Of a DNA stretch of 64,000 nt, positions 45,701-53,464 are shown piece after piece; position 1 is the first letter of the stretch, and every line of letters starts with the position of its first letter. The stretch is from Ogataea parapolymorpha DL-1 (lineage: Eukaryota > Ascomycota > Pichiomycetes > Pichiales > Pichiaceae). A program made the translations under genes and the position numbers. Location of the stretch: the NCBI RefSeq assembly GCF_000187245.1, contig NC_027863.1, forward strand, positions 1 through 64,000, given 5' to 3'. The notes beneath the pieces were generated by a model that saw nothing but the letters and a program-made list of their open reading frames with translations, was not told where the DNA came from and did no database searches.

Positions 45701-46660
45701 GATCGGTGTGCCCTCTGCTGGGTCGTAGCACGTCTGTGCCTCACCCACAACACCGCCAGCCGGGCCGGACAAAAGTGCCCGCAGCCCGCTAAACTCGTCG
45801 TAAGGCACCAAACCGCCGTCACTTTGCATGAACTCGATCCGCGTGGTCTTTTCGAACCCAGGCTTAAAGCCCTGCAAAAAAGACGAAATGTATTCGCGGA
45901 TGATTGGCGTCAGGTACGCCTCGACGATAACAGACTGGGCGCGCGGGATCGCCTTGATCATCGGCATAAGTTCGTGGGATGCAGCCACAAACTCAAAGCC
46001 CATTTCCAGCGCCAGCCGTTTCAATTGCACCTCGTGCTCCGTAAAATCGTAGCCGTGCACCAGGCAAATTCCAAGCGACCGCACGCCGCTTTCTTTCAAG
46101 GGCAGCAGTTTTTGCCGCGCATCCTCCAAATCCAGCTCCTGTAGGATTTGGTAGGTCTGTCCGGTGACACCCTTAGTATATGCCGAGTCTTTGCCGACAA
46201 GGGAGTCGAAACTCACCTGGTCCGGGTCCTCCTCGTAATCTGGCGTGGTAACGCGCTCCTTAATCTCCACAACGGCCTCGTACAAAACTTCCGGCTTTCG
46301 GATACGCATGGCAAAGAGATCAGGCCGCGTTTGGTCCCCGATCCGCAGAATATCCTTGAAACCTGCGGTGGTGAGCAACGCGCAGCGAGCGCCCTTGCGC
46401 TCCAAAAGAGCATTGGTGGCCACAGTGGTGCCCAATCGGATACTGCTGATGCAGCTTGTGTCGAGCGGCGAGTTTTTCGGGATGTTGCAGCCCTGGACGT
46501 GCTCGAGAACACGCCGGATGGCCTCAACGTTGGCATCTTTATAGTTATCAGGATCCACAGAGAGCAGCTTGAAAACGTGATCGGCGCGGCCTGGAATGAC
46601 CGCAATCACGTCCGTGAATGTTCCTCCTCTATCGATGGCAACCTTGACGTCTGAAAGCAT
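42722..46660 (-). CDS. OXP1: 5-oxoprolinase (ATP-hydrolysing), Oxp1
   Basis: A 1312-residue enzyme that opens 5-oxoproline to glutamate with ATP in the gamma-glutamyl/glutathione cycle, cytosolic. Order: hydantoinase A N-terminal region (about 6-215) with the phosphate loop DRGGTFTDV, hydantoinase/oxoprolinase A (about 235-540, with GFDMGGTSTDVSR and FGGAGGQ), and hydantoinase B (about 745-1270, with FSCALFDADGNLTANAPHVP and GGTHLPDITLI). Length matches S. cerevisiae Oxp1 (1286). Divergent from a sugar-type transporter across a CGG- and GATA-rich 226-bp promoter. Glutathione breakdown is also represented by DUG3 at 57.8 kb. High confidence. Confidence 0.95.
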   Translation of the reverse strand: MLSDVKVAIDRGGTFTDVIAVIPGRADHVFKLLSVDPDNYKDANVEAIRRVLEHVQGCNIPKNSPLDTSCISSIRLGTTVATNALLERKGARCALLTTAGFKDILRIGDQTRPDLFAMRIRKPEVLYEAVVEIKERVTTPDYEEDPDQVSFDSLVGKDSAYTKGVTGQTYQILQELDLEDARQKLLPLKESGVRSLGICLVHGYDFTEHEVQLKRLALEMGFEFVAASHELMPMIKAIPRAQSVIVEAYLTPIIREYISSFLQGFKPGFEKTTRIEFMQSDGGLVPYDEFSGLRALLSGPAGGVVGEAQTCYDPAEGTPIVGFDMGGTSTDVSRYDGSYEYVFHSITAGIHVAAPQLDINTVAAGGGSILEYVNGVFKVGPESASSHPGPACYRKGGPLTITDANLYVGRILPEFFPHIFGPNEDQPLDYAVVHEKFTQLARTINAENRGAEKTPHEVALGFLEVANHNMAKPIRALTESRGHNVAKHNLASFGGAGGQNCVDVATILNMRRVIVHKYSSVLSAYGIGMADVVKEKLEPCDAVYSEAVREKLLARCGEIKDELLKKLLLQGVDRNTVQSQFYFNLGYRGSDTKLMIAESDKDFLAAFVERHEREFSFVDSSKAVVVHDIRVRVTGSTSKIPQKSPFDRAGVELRPAPTNLVLTTAPVYFSENGAGVCHETRVFRISDLAVGHTVQGPAILLDSTQTICVNPCSRALNLEKHIIIDIDDKDVAPALTQTLTVDPILLAVFQNRFMAIAEDMGTTLQKISVSANIKERMDFSCALFDADGNLTANAPHVPVHLGSMSHCIRYAKKYWGSNIRPGDVLASNHPLAGGTHLPDITLISPVFIDGEIRFFTASRAHHAEIGGSAPGSCAADATELYQEGAQFLHWKLVENAKFDYDGVQKHFVEDPAKYPGCSGSRNVKDNLSDLKAQIAANQRGVHLLEDLFKEYGTEVVLFYMTNVRKTAATAVRNFFKRTAAKMRDQLPLRATETMDDGSVINVVIDIDEKKGEAFYDFTGTSEEAYGPCNAPIAITHACIIYSLRLMLEQDIPLNEGCLEPVQMYIPPGSILNPSEFAAVAAANSTTSQRLNDCLLKAFGLCAASTGSNNTIGFGKGGKDPVTGEIRPGFAMVETIGGGSGACEGADGWSGVHCHMTNTKITDPEIFEKRYPVILHEFSIRKDSGGEGRWRGGDGLVRTIEFTTDLSCTLRTQRRNSGPYGVHGGLPAASGKNLLGKIQGGRMRWIHMPAFAQFQLHKGEFVSILTPGGGGYGAPTKAPETGRYRRPDQQHTAFLPIAGGSLALRTELGNTSQ

Positions 46661-46886
46661 TGTAGAGCAGTCTTGGGGTCTAGTGGTTTATATAGGAGGG
46701 TTCTTGTCGGGCCAAAGGTTGAAAACAGACTATCGGCGTCGGAAGTGTGTCGGAAGCCGTTTGCGGAAATATTTTTTTATCATCGGATCCACAGCCCGTC
46801 TTATCGGGATTGATAATGCATCGGTCTGTGCGCTGATAAAAACTGCTGGACTATAAATTTACTAAATTTTGTTGGTTCCCTGCAAC
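46661..46886. promoter_or_regulatory. OXP1/transporter divergent promoter: CGGAAG repeats and GATA sites
   Basis: CGGAAG occurs twice in the same orientation (46740-46745, 46751-46756), followed by CCG (46757-46759) and CGG (46764-46766). GATA motifs are TTATC 46777-46781, TTATCGG 46801-46807, GATAA 46812-46816 and GATAA 46835-46839. TATA-like elements face each gene (46690-46695 for OXP1, 46852-46858 for the transporter). Confidence 0.55.
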
Positions 46887-48440
46887 ATGGAACGCTCCAA
46901 CAAACACCTCAAGGAGGTCAACGCCACCGGTGCAAAAATCGCCTCGGTTCTGCCTGACGACCCCAGACCTTGGTGGAAAAGACCCAACCTGCTCAAATTG
47001 TACCTGTTGCTGTGCAACTTTGTGCTCTTTGCGTCATCTATCGGTTATGACTCCGCCATAACCAACTCTATCCAAGCCATCCCGGACTGGCTCGAATTTA
47101 TGAACGAGCCGTCCGGCACATGGCTTGGCTTCATCTCGGCGTCGCCCTTCGTGGGCACCTGCGGCACCATCTTTTTCATTCCGTACATCTGCGATCGCTT
47201 TGGCCGCAAAGTCGTCATCTACATGACTGTGCTGTGCATCTGGATCGGCTCCATTGTTGGCGCGTCGGCCCGCAATCCAGCCTCCTACATTGTGTCGCGG
47301 ATCTTTATGGGGCTCTCATTCTCGTGCAACTACGCCGCGTCGGTGTGGATCTCCGAGATTGCGTACCCCACGTCGCGCGGCCGGTTTTCCGCCGCTTACC
47401 ACGCTATTTATTACTTTGGCTCTGTGCTCTGCGGCTGGGTCGTCTTTGGCACGCAGTACATCTCTGGCAACGTGTCATGGCGTATTCCGCTGGCATTGCA
47501 GGCCGCCATCCCCACAATGTTGCTGCCAGCCTTGATTTACGCACCTGAATCGCCCAGATGGCTGGTTTCCGTGGGGGAAACCGAAAAAGCACGCCAAGTG
47601 CTGCTCAAGTTCCATGCCAACTACGAGGACGCATATCTGCCGCTAGTGGAGCTCGAGATGCAGGAGATCATCGCCGGTATCGAGGCGCTGCGCATCAACA
47701 ACATCTCATCGTGGCGGTCGCTCATTGCAACCCCGGGCAACCGCAAACGGCTCTTTATCTCATGCTTCCTGGGCGTGGCCTTTGCGTGGAACGGCCAGGG
47801 CATAGTCACGTGGTACCTGAGCTCGGTTTTCGTTGCTGTCGGTATCACCGCCACATGGAAAAAAACGCTGCTCAACGCGTGCATCCAGCTCTTCAACCTG
47901 CTCGTGGCCATCACTGGCGCCATTCTTGTCGATCACGTCGGCCGTAGACGGCTATTTTTGATCTCCATTGTCGGCCTGTTTTTCTCCTTCATTGGACTCA
48001 CCACCATCACCGCCGTGTACACTCAGCTGCACAGAAACATCGGCCAGGCGATCATTGTGTTTGTGTTCCTGGTGTACGCGTTCCAGGCCATTGCGTTTGC
48101 GCCGATGATCACGTCGTACCCGTCCGAATTGTGGCCGCAGGCGACGCGGTCAAAAGGCCTGTTCACAGCGATGTTTTTCCTGAACGGAGCCACCTTCTTC
48201 AACATATTTGTGAACCCGATCGCGCTCGAAGCCATTGGCTGGCGCTACTACTGCGTGTATCTGGGCGTCCAGGTGATCATCTTTGTGGTTATTTATCTCA
48301 CTTTCCCGGAAACAAAGGGTTACTCGCTCGAGGAGATTGCGCTGATTTTCGACAAGGACCAGGCCACGCAGGCGGGGCTGGAGGCCGACCTCGAGGAGAA
48401 GCAGAGCGCAAGAGTCAGTGTCAAGGAACTATCTATTTGA
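46887..48440 (+). CDS. MFS sugar-type transporter (lactose-permease-like)
   Basis: A 517-residue sugar-porter-family protein with 12 membrane segments. Signatures present are DRFGRKVVIY after helix 2, PESPRWLVSVGETEKARQ in the central loop, DHVGRRRLFL, and PETKGYSLEEI near the C-terminus. It resembles fungal lactose/disaccharide permeases more than hexose facilitators, but specificity cannot be assigned. The start is the ATG at 46887; the six-codon extension begins with TTG. It shares the OXP1 promoter, which is odd for a sugar carrier and might reflect an organic-acid or glycoside substrate. The stop is 3 bp from that of CDD1. Confidence 0.9.
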   Translation: MERSNKHLKEVNATGAKIASVLPDDPRPWWKRPNLLKLYLLLCNFVLFASSIGYDSAITNSIQAIPDWLEFMNEPSGTWLGFISASPFVGTCGTIFFIPYICDRFGRKVVIYMTVLCIWIGSIVGASARNPASYIVSRIFMGLSFSCNYAASVWISEIAYPTSRGRFSAAYHAIYYFGSVLCGWVVFGTQYISGNVSWRIPLALQAAIPTMLLPALIYAPESPRWLVSVGETEKARQVLLKFHANYEDAYLPLVELEMQEIIAGIEALRINNISSWRSLIATPGNRKRLFISCFLGVAFAWNGQGIVTWYLSSVFVAVGITATWKKTLLNACIQLFNLLVAITGAILVDHVGRRRLFLISIVGLFFSFIGLTTITAVYTQLHRNIGQAIIVFVFLVYAFQAIAFAPMITSYPSELWPQATRSKGLFTAMFFLNGATFFNIFVNPIALEAIGWRYYCVYLGVQVIIFVVIYLTFPETKGYSLEEIALIFDKDQATQAGLEADLEEKQSARVSVKELSI

Positions 48441-48443
48441 ATA

Positions 48444-48854
48444 CTATTTGCCCAAATCGGCGGGGCCAAAACTCTGCGGCAGGATTTCGTTCATGGTCAG
48501 TTTTTCCACTTTCGATCCGTCCTTGTTGTACATGTAGATCGGCACGTCCAGTGCCGAAAACTCGCGCAGAAACTGCCGGCAGATCCCACACGGCGAGATG
48601 CAGGTATCGAGGTCGCCCGAGATGGCCACGGCCTCGAACCGGGTCCGACCCTGTGTCACAGCAGCCACGGCGGCCGTGCGCTCTGCACAGATCGCGCCCC
48701 CGTACGAAGCATTTTCGACGTTAGCGCCGTCGAAAAACTCGCCGTTCGCGAGCAAACAGCACCCCACATGAAAGTTAGAGTACGGACAGTACGCCTTTGC
48801 CCGATTGGCAAGCGCTCTTTCCTTGAGCGTCTGCAATTGCGACTCCGAAATCAT
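48444..48854 (-). CDS. CDD1: Cytidine deaminase
   Basis: A 136-residue cytosolic enzyme that deaminates cytidine and deoxycytidine to uridine forms in pyrimidine salvage. Zinc ligands C56, C89 and C92 and catalytic E58 are in the motifs ICAERTA and SPCGICRQFLREF; the substrate-binding NFHVG is at 27-31. The length equals tetrameric CDAs (S. cerevisiae Cdd1 is 142). Upstream lies a 26-bp tandem repeat containing TTATC motifs. Convergent with the sugar-type transporter. Confidence 0.95.
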   Translation of the reverse strand: MISESQLQTLKERALANRAKAYCPYSNFHVGCCLLANGEFFDGANVENASYGGAICAERTAAVAAVTQGRTRFEAVAISGDLDTCISPCGICRQFLREFSALDVPIYMYNKDGSKVEKLTMNEILPQSFGPADLGK

Positions 48855-48910
48855 GAAAATGAAAAAAATATTTCTGAAATTAATTTTATTATATAATTTA
48901 CTCCGAAATT

Positions 48911-48962
48911 TAGTTTTATCGATTATTTATTATCAATAGTTTTATCAATTATTCACTATCAA
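48911..48962. repeat. 26-bp imperfect tandem repeat upstream of CDD1
   Basis: Two adjacent 26-bp units (48911-48936 and 48937-48962) match at 23 of 26 positions, each beginning TAGTTTTATC and ending TATCAA. TTATC (GATAA reversed) occurs at 48916-48920, 48930-48934 and 48942-48946. The second unit runs into the stop codon of the neighbouring permease (48959-48961). Confidence 0.6.
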
Positions 48963-50599
48963 ATATCCTTCACCGGCTGGACCACCTCGTTCATCTCGTT
49001 TTTCTCGTTGCCGCCCTCCTCGTCTCTGCACAAATCGCCGATATTTGGCCGAGGACCCGTGAAAAACGTGTGTCCGTACGCAAACCAGTACAGCACCACC
49101 AGCAGCATCGCTCCCCAGTACACCACCGAGGTCCAATTCATGAGGTCCGTGGTGTTGTTCTTGCCGCGGAACTGCGGGAAACACAGCACTGGCAGCATCA
49201 GCAAGATAAACAGACACCCAACAGTGCCCGTCACGTAGCTGAACCGGCCCAGGTTCCAAGGGCCCGGCTTGAAGGTGTTTCTGGCGTATGTGATTCTGAG
49301 GAAAATCGGCACTGTGAACGAAACAAACGCACCAGTTGCCCCGAATGAGAACACCGCGTTGATCGCCTCGCCCTTGAACATCAGACACAGCAGACACTCG
49401 CCCACAAACCAATTGAACCACACCGCGTTCACCGGCGTCCTGGTGTACGGGTTAACGCGGCACCACACGCGCGACAGCGGGATGCATCCGTCTCTGGAGT
49501 ACGAGTACAGCACACGTGACGCCGCCAGCATGCTGGAGAAGTCCATGATGTACGACAGAACGATTGCAAGGGCGGCCATCGCGATGGTTCTGTCTTTTGT
49601 GAGGACCTGGCTCAGGAACGACACAAACGGTTGTCCCAGCTCTCCTTCCACGGCCGCCGTCACGTCGACGATCGTGTACGCCATGCCAAGCTGGAACGCG
49701 AAGCCGAGCACGGCGCCCAGCGACGCGGTCAGCACGATCGCGTTTGGCGTCACGATCTCGGCGTTGGTCGATTCTTCTGCGAGGTGGAACGGAGCGTCAA
49801 AGCCAGACATGATCCAAATAGCAGCCATGAAGCTCATGAGAACGGCCATTCCGTCGGGCCAGTCGGTCATGTTGGTGATGCCCCACGCCTCGGCGTTCGA
49901 GTTGAACTTCGGAAGGCCCTGCTCGGCCCTCGTATTGCCGCCTAAGAAAACCACCCAGCAGATGAAGAGAAACGAGATATTCAGCAGAGACGTGAACCGT
50001 GTGATGTACGAGATCCACTTGACGGGCATCGAGGCGATGCAGGCGCAGCTGACGGTGATGGACGTGGCGAGCAGGAACGCGTGCCACTTGTGGTACTCGT
50101 AGCTGGGGTCTGTCATCTGCTTGAGAGCCAAAATCATGGCTGCCGTGGAGGACCCCACGGAAGGCCCCCCCGTAATTTGGGTGAGGTAGTTGGACCAGCC
50201 CACGAACCAGGACAGAAAGGCCTTGTACTTGGGCGGCGCGAGCATTGCGGTGGCATAGTACAGCCCGCCCGACGTTGGGAACGCCGAGGCGATCTCCGCC
50301 ATCGACAGCGCAACACACATGATGCCCGCCATGGCCACAAGGTACACCCACGTAATGCCTGCCGTCCCCGTGTATGCCATCGAGTACCACAGCGTGCCTG
50401 CCACAGACGGCAGCAGTCCCAGCGTCGAGAACGCAACGGCAAACGTCGTCAGCATGGAAAGACCTCTCTTGAGCTCCTGTTTATACCCCAGAGCAAGAAT
50501 AACTGCCTCGTCGTGGTCAACAGCATGGTCCAGGTGGATTTTCGAGTGCGAAATCACCGACTGGACCCGCACCTCGTCAACAGATAGATCCAAAGACAT
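48959..50599 (-). CDS. GABA/choline-type amino-acid permease (Uga4-like, ACT family)
   Basis: A 546-residue APC permease. The signatures ELKRGLSMLTTFAVAFSTLG and SGGLYYATAMLAPPKYKAFL are those of fungal GABA (Uga4), choline (Hnm1) and polyamine (Tpo5) carriers. About 12 helices are followed by an acidic C-terminal tail. It is closest in feel to GABA permeases, but substrate is not certain. The promoter has GATAAG at 50672-50677 and CCGGCGG at 50753-50759, part of the CCGCCGGCGG-like UAS of S. cerevisiae UGA genes. It lies in tandem upstream of CDD1. Confidence 0.88.
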   Translation of the reverse strand: MSLDLSVDEVRVQSVISHSKIHLDHAVDHDEAVILALGYKQELKRGLSMLTTFAVAFSTLGLLPSVAGTLWYSMAYTGTAGITWVYLVAMAGIMCVALSMAEIASAFPTSGGLYYATAMLAPPKYKAFLSWFVGWSNYLTQITGGPSVGSSTAAMILALKQMTDPSYEYHKWHAFLLATSITVSCACIASMPVKWISYITRFTSLLNISFLFICWVVFLGGNTRAEQGLPKFNSNAEAWGITNMTDWPDGMAVLMSFMAAIWIMSGFDAPFHLAEESTNAEIVTPNAIVLTASLGAVLGFAFQLGMAYTIVDVTAAVEGELGQPFVSFLSQVLTKDRTIAMAALAIVLSYIMDFSSMLAASRVLYSYSRDGCIPLSRVWCRVNPYTRTPVNAVWFNWFVGECLLCLMFKGEAINAVFSFGATGAFVSFTVPIFLRITYARNTFKPGPWNLGRFSYVTGTVGCLFILLMLPVLCFPQFRGKNNTTDLMNWTSVVYWGAMLLVVLYWFAYGHTFFTGPRPNIGDLCRDEEGGNEKNEMNEVVQPVKDI

Positions 50600-51020
50600 A
50601 GGGTGAAAAGAAGTATTGACAGGCCTAAAGATTTTTCGTATATAAGCCGCACCGTTCTCGCACGGCAGTCTGATAAGGATTCAGCAATGCACAGCGCGGC
50701 ACTCCAGCAGATCGGTATCTGCAAAAACGCTTCTGATCCGCGCCCTGCGTGGCCGGCGGTCTCCTGCGGGCTGCCAAATTTGGCGACGCTCGGCCTCTTG
50801 GCACAGATCTGAGCGGCTCGGCCGTGGCAGTTGCCGAACCACAGGGAAAAAAAAGAATTATATAATCGCTGACTAACCCTTTTTTTGTTTTTCTCTCCCG
50901 GCCTCCTCGGCAGACTGCCCTATTTACGTTTCCTGTTTGAGCCGGCAAATTCCCCAATTAGGGTGAGGCAATTTCTGCGAGCCATTACAAAAAAAAGGCA
51001 GACAAGTTTTGTTCTTCACG
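50600..51020. promoter_or_regulatory. 421-bp divergent promoter, permease and cell-wall protein genes
   Basis: No gene seen. Toward the permease there is a TATA-like tatataa at 50639, GATAAG at 50672-50677 and CCGGCGG at 50753-50759 within a G+C-rich patch. Toward the cell-wall gene there is ttatataat near 50858 and A/T-rich runs just before the ATG. The combination fits GATA plus Zn2Cys6 control of the permease; this is inferred. Confidence 0.45.
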
Positions 51021-51659
51021 ATGAAGTACTCCGTTCTTTTAGGTGCCCTTGCCCTGAATCTGGTGTCGGCGCTCGCGGAAGACGACGACAGTAACGTCGT
51101 CACCACCACTGTCTACGGCACAACCACTAATACCCACAGGTACGGTCGTTTCGACAAGACCAAGGCCTCTTCCGAGGAAACCTCTAGTGGAACCCACAAG
51201 TACGGTAGATTCAACAAAACCAAGGCCTCTGAAGATACCACGTCCACTGGAACCCACAAATATGGCCGGTTCAACAAAACCAAGGCATCCGAAGATTCCA
51301 CCTCGACCGGTACCCACAAGTACGGAAGGTTCAACAAGACCAAGGCATCCGAGGAGTCCTCGTCTACCGGCACGCACAAGTACGGCAGATTCAACAAGAC
51401 AAAGGCTTCGGAAGAGTCCACGTCCACTGGAACCCATAAGTATGGCCGGTTCAACAAGACCAAGGCCAAGACCACCTCCACTGTTTACATTGCCGAGTCA
51501 AGCGCTGCTGTCGAGCAGAAACAGCAAGTTTTGACCGGCTCCAACTCGACCTCCAACTCGACCTCCAGCGCAGTGAGCTCTTCCAGCGCAGGAGCTGCGC
51601 ACGCTTACGGTCTGTCCATGGGCATGGTTGCTCTTGGAGCTGCTGCCGTTTTGTTGTGA
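51021..51659 (+). CDS. Secreted, probably GPI-anchored repeat protein
   Basis: A 212-residue protein with a signal peptide (MKYSVLLGALALNLVSALA), five 20-residue repeats plus a truncated sixth (from residue 38), a Ser/Thr-rich stretch, and a hydrophobic C-terminus (MGMVALGAAAVLL) typical of GPI addition. Repeat consensus: THKYGRFNKTKASE[DE]xTSTG. Units 2-6 carry an N-K-T glycosylation sequon, and the first has DKT instead. No KR Kex2 sites separate the units, so a pheromone-type precursor is unlikely. I start at the ATG at 51021; the extension begins with TTG. It is not a family I can name. Confidence 0.8.
   Translation: MKYSVLLGALALNLVSALAEDDDSNVVTTTVYGTTTNTHRYGRFDKTKASSEETSSGTHKYGRFNKTKASEDTTSTGTHKYGRFNKTKASEDSTSTGTHKYGRFNKTKASEESSSTGTHKYGRFNKTKASEESTSTGTHKYGRFNKTKAKTTSTVYIAESSAAVEQKQQVLTGSNSTSNSTSSAVSSSSAGAAHAYGLSMGMVALGAAAVLL
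51132..51467 (+). repeat. 60-bp coding minisatellite, about 5.6 units
   Basis: In-frame 60-bp units encode the THKYGRFNKTK repeats of the cell-wall protein. Five full units span 51132-51431, followed by a 36-bp partial unit. The units differ mainly at synonymous third positions and in the acidic/Ser/Thr spacer. Such repeats often vary in number between strains. Confidence 0.85.
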
Positions 51660-51715
51660 TAATACCATTAGACATTTATTACTATTCGTAGGACATATGT
51701 AGTATGCGTAGTTCC

Positions 51716-53338
51716 TCAATCTCTCTCCACCTCGTCCTTTGGCGGAATGCGTTTGTTCGACATAATCACTGCCGAAATAGACCCAATCAGCATCAGCGCC
51801 AGCGACAAGTAAAACGCGTTGCGGATGCAGTCCATCATGGCCTTCTTGATGAGCGTCTGTGATTGGGCGTCCAGTGTGTGCAACAGCTGCGAATTCGACA
51901 CCACGAGCTCGAGGTTTATATCCGGAATTAGTGGCTGGATGTGGCTGAACTTTTTTCTCAGTGTGGCGGTGTAGATGGCTTCTCCGAGCTGCGAAAAAAG
52001 AGCCGTGGCCACGCTCCGGCCAAAGTAGATGAACGTCATCGCTAGGATCGTGCTACCGGGCGTTTTAGGACAACACAGCTGGACGCTCATCATGGGTGCC
52101 TGGAACGTGACGCCGACACCGAGGCCGTATAGCACCTGCAGGCCGTATCTTTTCGACGGAGCCGAGTCTGCTTGGAGCAGTGTGAGAATGCCAACGCCGA
52201 TCGACGCAAACGTCGTACCAATTAGTCCGTACAGCTTGACATGGCGCGTCTTCTGGATGAGCAGGCCGGTAAAAACGGCACCCAGCACGAGCGGGATCAC
52301 AGACGGTAGCAGCGACAGTCCTGCGTGGAACGCAGACTCGTTGTGTAGTGTCTGGAAGTACACCACCAAAAACTGCGAAAGCACCATGAACGAGCCGTAC
52401 ACAGTGGACAGTTGCACCACAGAAACGGTCACGCCGTACGTGGCGACGATTTCGAGCGGCAGCAGCGGCTCCTGCGCAAAGAAAAAGTCCCAGATGCAGA
52501 ATAAAATGAGCAGCACGCCTCCAATGACAAACAGACAAATGATGGCTGCAGAGTTCCACTTGAACTCGTTGTCGCCGAACGAGATGGCCAGCAAAATGAG
52601 CACGAGCCCGGCCACCATGGTGACAGCGCCGGGATAGTCTATTTTCTTCGTTTTTTCGAGCAAGCTGCCGGCAGGGGTCTTGGGCCGGAAGCTGTACAGA
52701 AACAGGGGCACAATCACGGCTGCAAAACACAGATTGATGTAAAAACACCATCTCCACGTGCTGTAGCTGGTGAACACACCGCCGAGGATTGGGCCAATGA
52801 CCGACGCAGCGACAAAAGTGACGCTCACGAGCGCCATGATCATTGGCTTTTTGTCGATCGTGGTCACCTCGGTGGCTATGTTCATCACACACGCCTGGAT
52901 CCCCGCGCCACCGACACCCTGGATGGCTCGGCCGCCAATGAGCATGTTCATCGACTTGGACACCGAACACACAAGCGAGCCGACCTCAAACAAAAACACC
53001 GACGCAAGCATCACCCACCGTCTGCCAAAAATGATCGACAGTCGGCCCCAAACCTGGGCTGTGCACCCAATTCCGAGAACAAAGGACGACGTGATCCATG
53101 TCAGCTTCTCGAACGAGCGGAACTTCTCCGACACCTGAACGAGGATCGTGAAGCTGATTGTTTGGTCGAGCGCCACGAGGAACATGCACAACATAATGGA
53201 AATAATGCACATCCAGAGCTTGGCTCCATGGAGGTACTGGTCTGCGCGTTTAGTGCCGTCCCCGGCGTCGCTCTCGTAGAACTTGCGTCTCTGGCTTTCC
53301 AGACGTTCCTGGCTGTCCTTGATCTCGTCCAAACTCAT
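51716..53338 (-). CDS. MFS multidrug-type transporter, DHA2 family (14 TM)
   Basis: A 540-residue drug:proton antiporter-like protein with about 14 membrane segments. Motifs are LDQTISFTILVQVSEKF in helix 1, WGRLSIIFGRRWVM (motif A) after helix 2, IQGVGGAGIQA in helix 4, and GPILGGVFTSYSTWRWCFYI (motif C) in helix 5. DHA2 proteins export drugs, siderophore-related compounds or amino acids. The start is the ATG at 53338 because the five-codon extension begins with TTG. Its promoter contains CCGATAA (53465-53471) and GATAA (53487-53491). It is the last accessory-type gene before the core block. Confidence 0.9.
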   Translation of the reverse strand: MSLDEIKDSQERLESQRRKFYESDAGDGTKRADQYLHGAKLWMCIISIMLCMFLVALDQTISFTILVQVSEKFRSFEKLTWITSSFVLGIGCTAQVWGRLSIIFGRRWVMLASVFLFEVGSLVCSVSKSMNMLIGGRAIQGVGGAGIQACVMNIATEVTTIDKKPMIMALVSVTFVAASVIGPILGGVFTSYSTWRWCFYINLCFAAVIVPLFLYSFRPKTPAGSLLEKTKKIDYPGAVTMVAGLVLILLAISFGDNEFKWNSAAIICLFVIGGVLLILFCIWDFFFAQEPLLPLEIVATYGVTVSVVQLSTVYGSFMVLSQFLVVYFQTLHNESAFHAGLSLLPSVIPLVLGAVFTGLLIQKTRHVKLYGLIGTTFASIGVGILTLLQADSAPSKRYGLQVLYGLGVGVTFQAPMMSVQLCCPKTPGSTILAMTFIYFGRSVATALFSQLGEAIYTATLRKKFSHIQPLIPDINLELVVSNSQLLHTLDAQSQTLIKKAMMDCIRNAFYLSLALMLIGSISAVIMSNKRIPPKDEVERD

Positions 53339-53464
53339 AATTACCAGGCCCAACAGCCCAGATCAGTACATATTTATACCCTACATCTGCTCCGAAAACT
53401 ATTAGAAATTATTATTAAAGCCGTGCCAGCAATGCTGCGGATTTAGGGTGTAGAAACCTTAGAG

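Noticed and set aside
44921..46144. 407-codon open frame antisense to OXP1
   Set aside because: Lies wholly inside a clearly conserved OXP1 gene, with no recognisable domain.
51132..51467. Tandem 60-bp repeats as a CRISPR-like array
   Set aside because: Repeats are directly adjacent, in frame and coding; there are no unique spacers and the genome is eukaryotic.
51021..51659. Repeat protein as an alpha-pheromone precursor
   Set aside because: No KR/Kex2 sites between units, and a GPI-like hydrophobic C-terminus is present.
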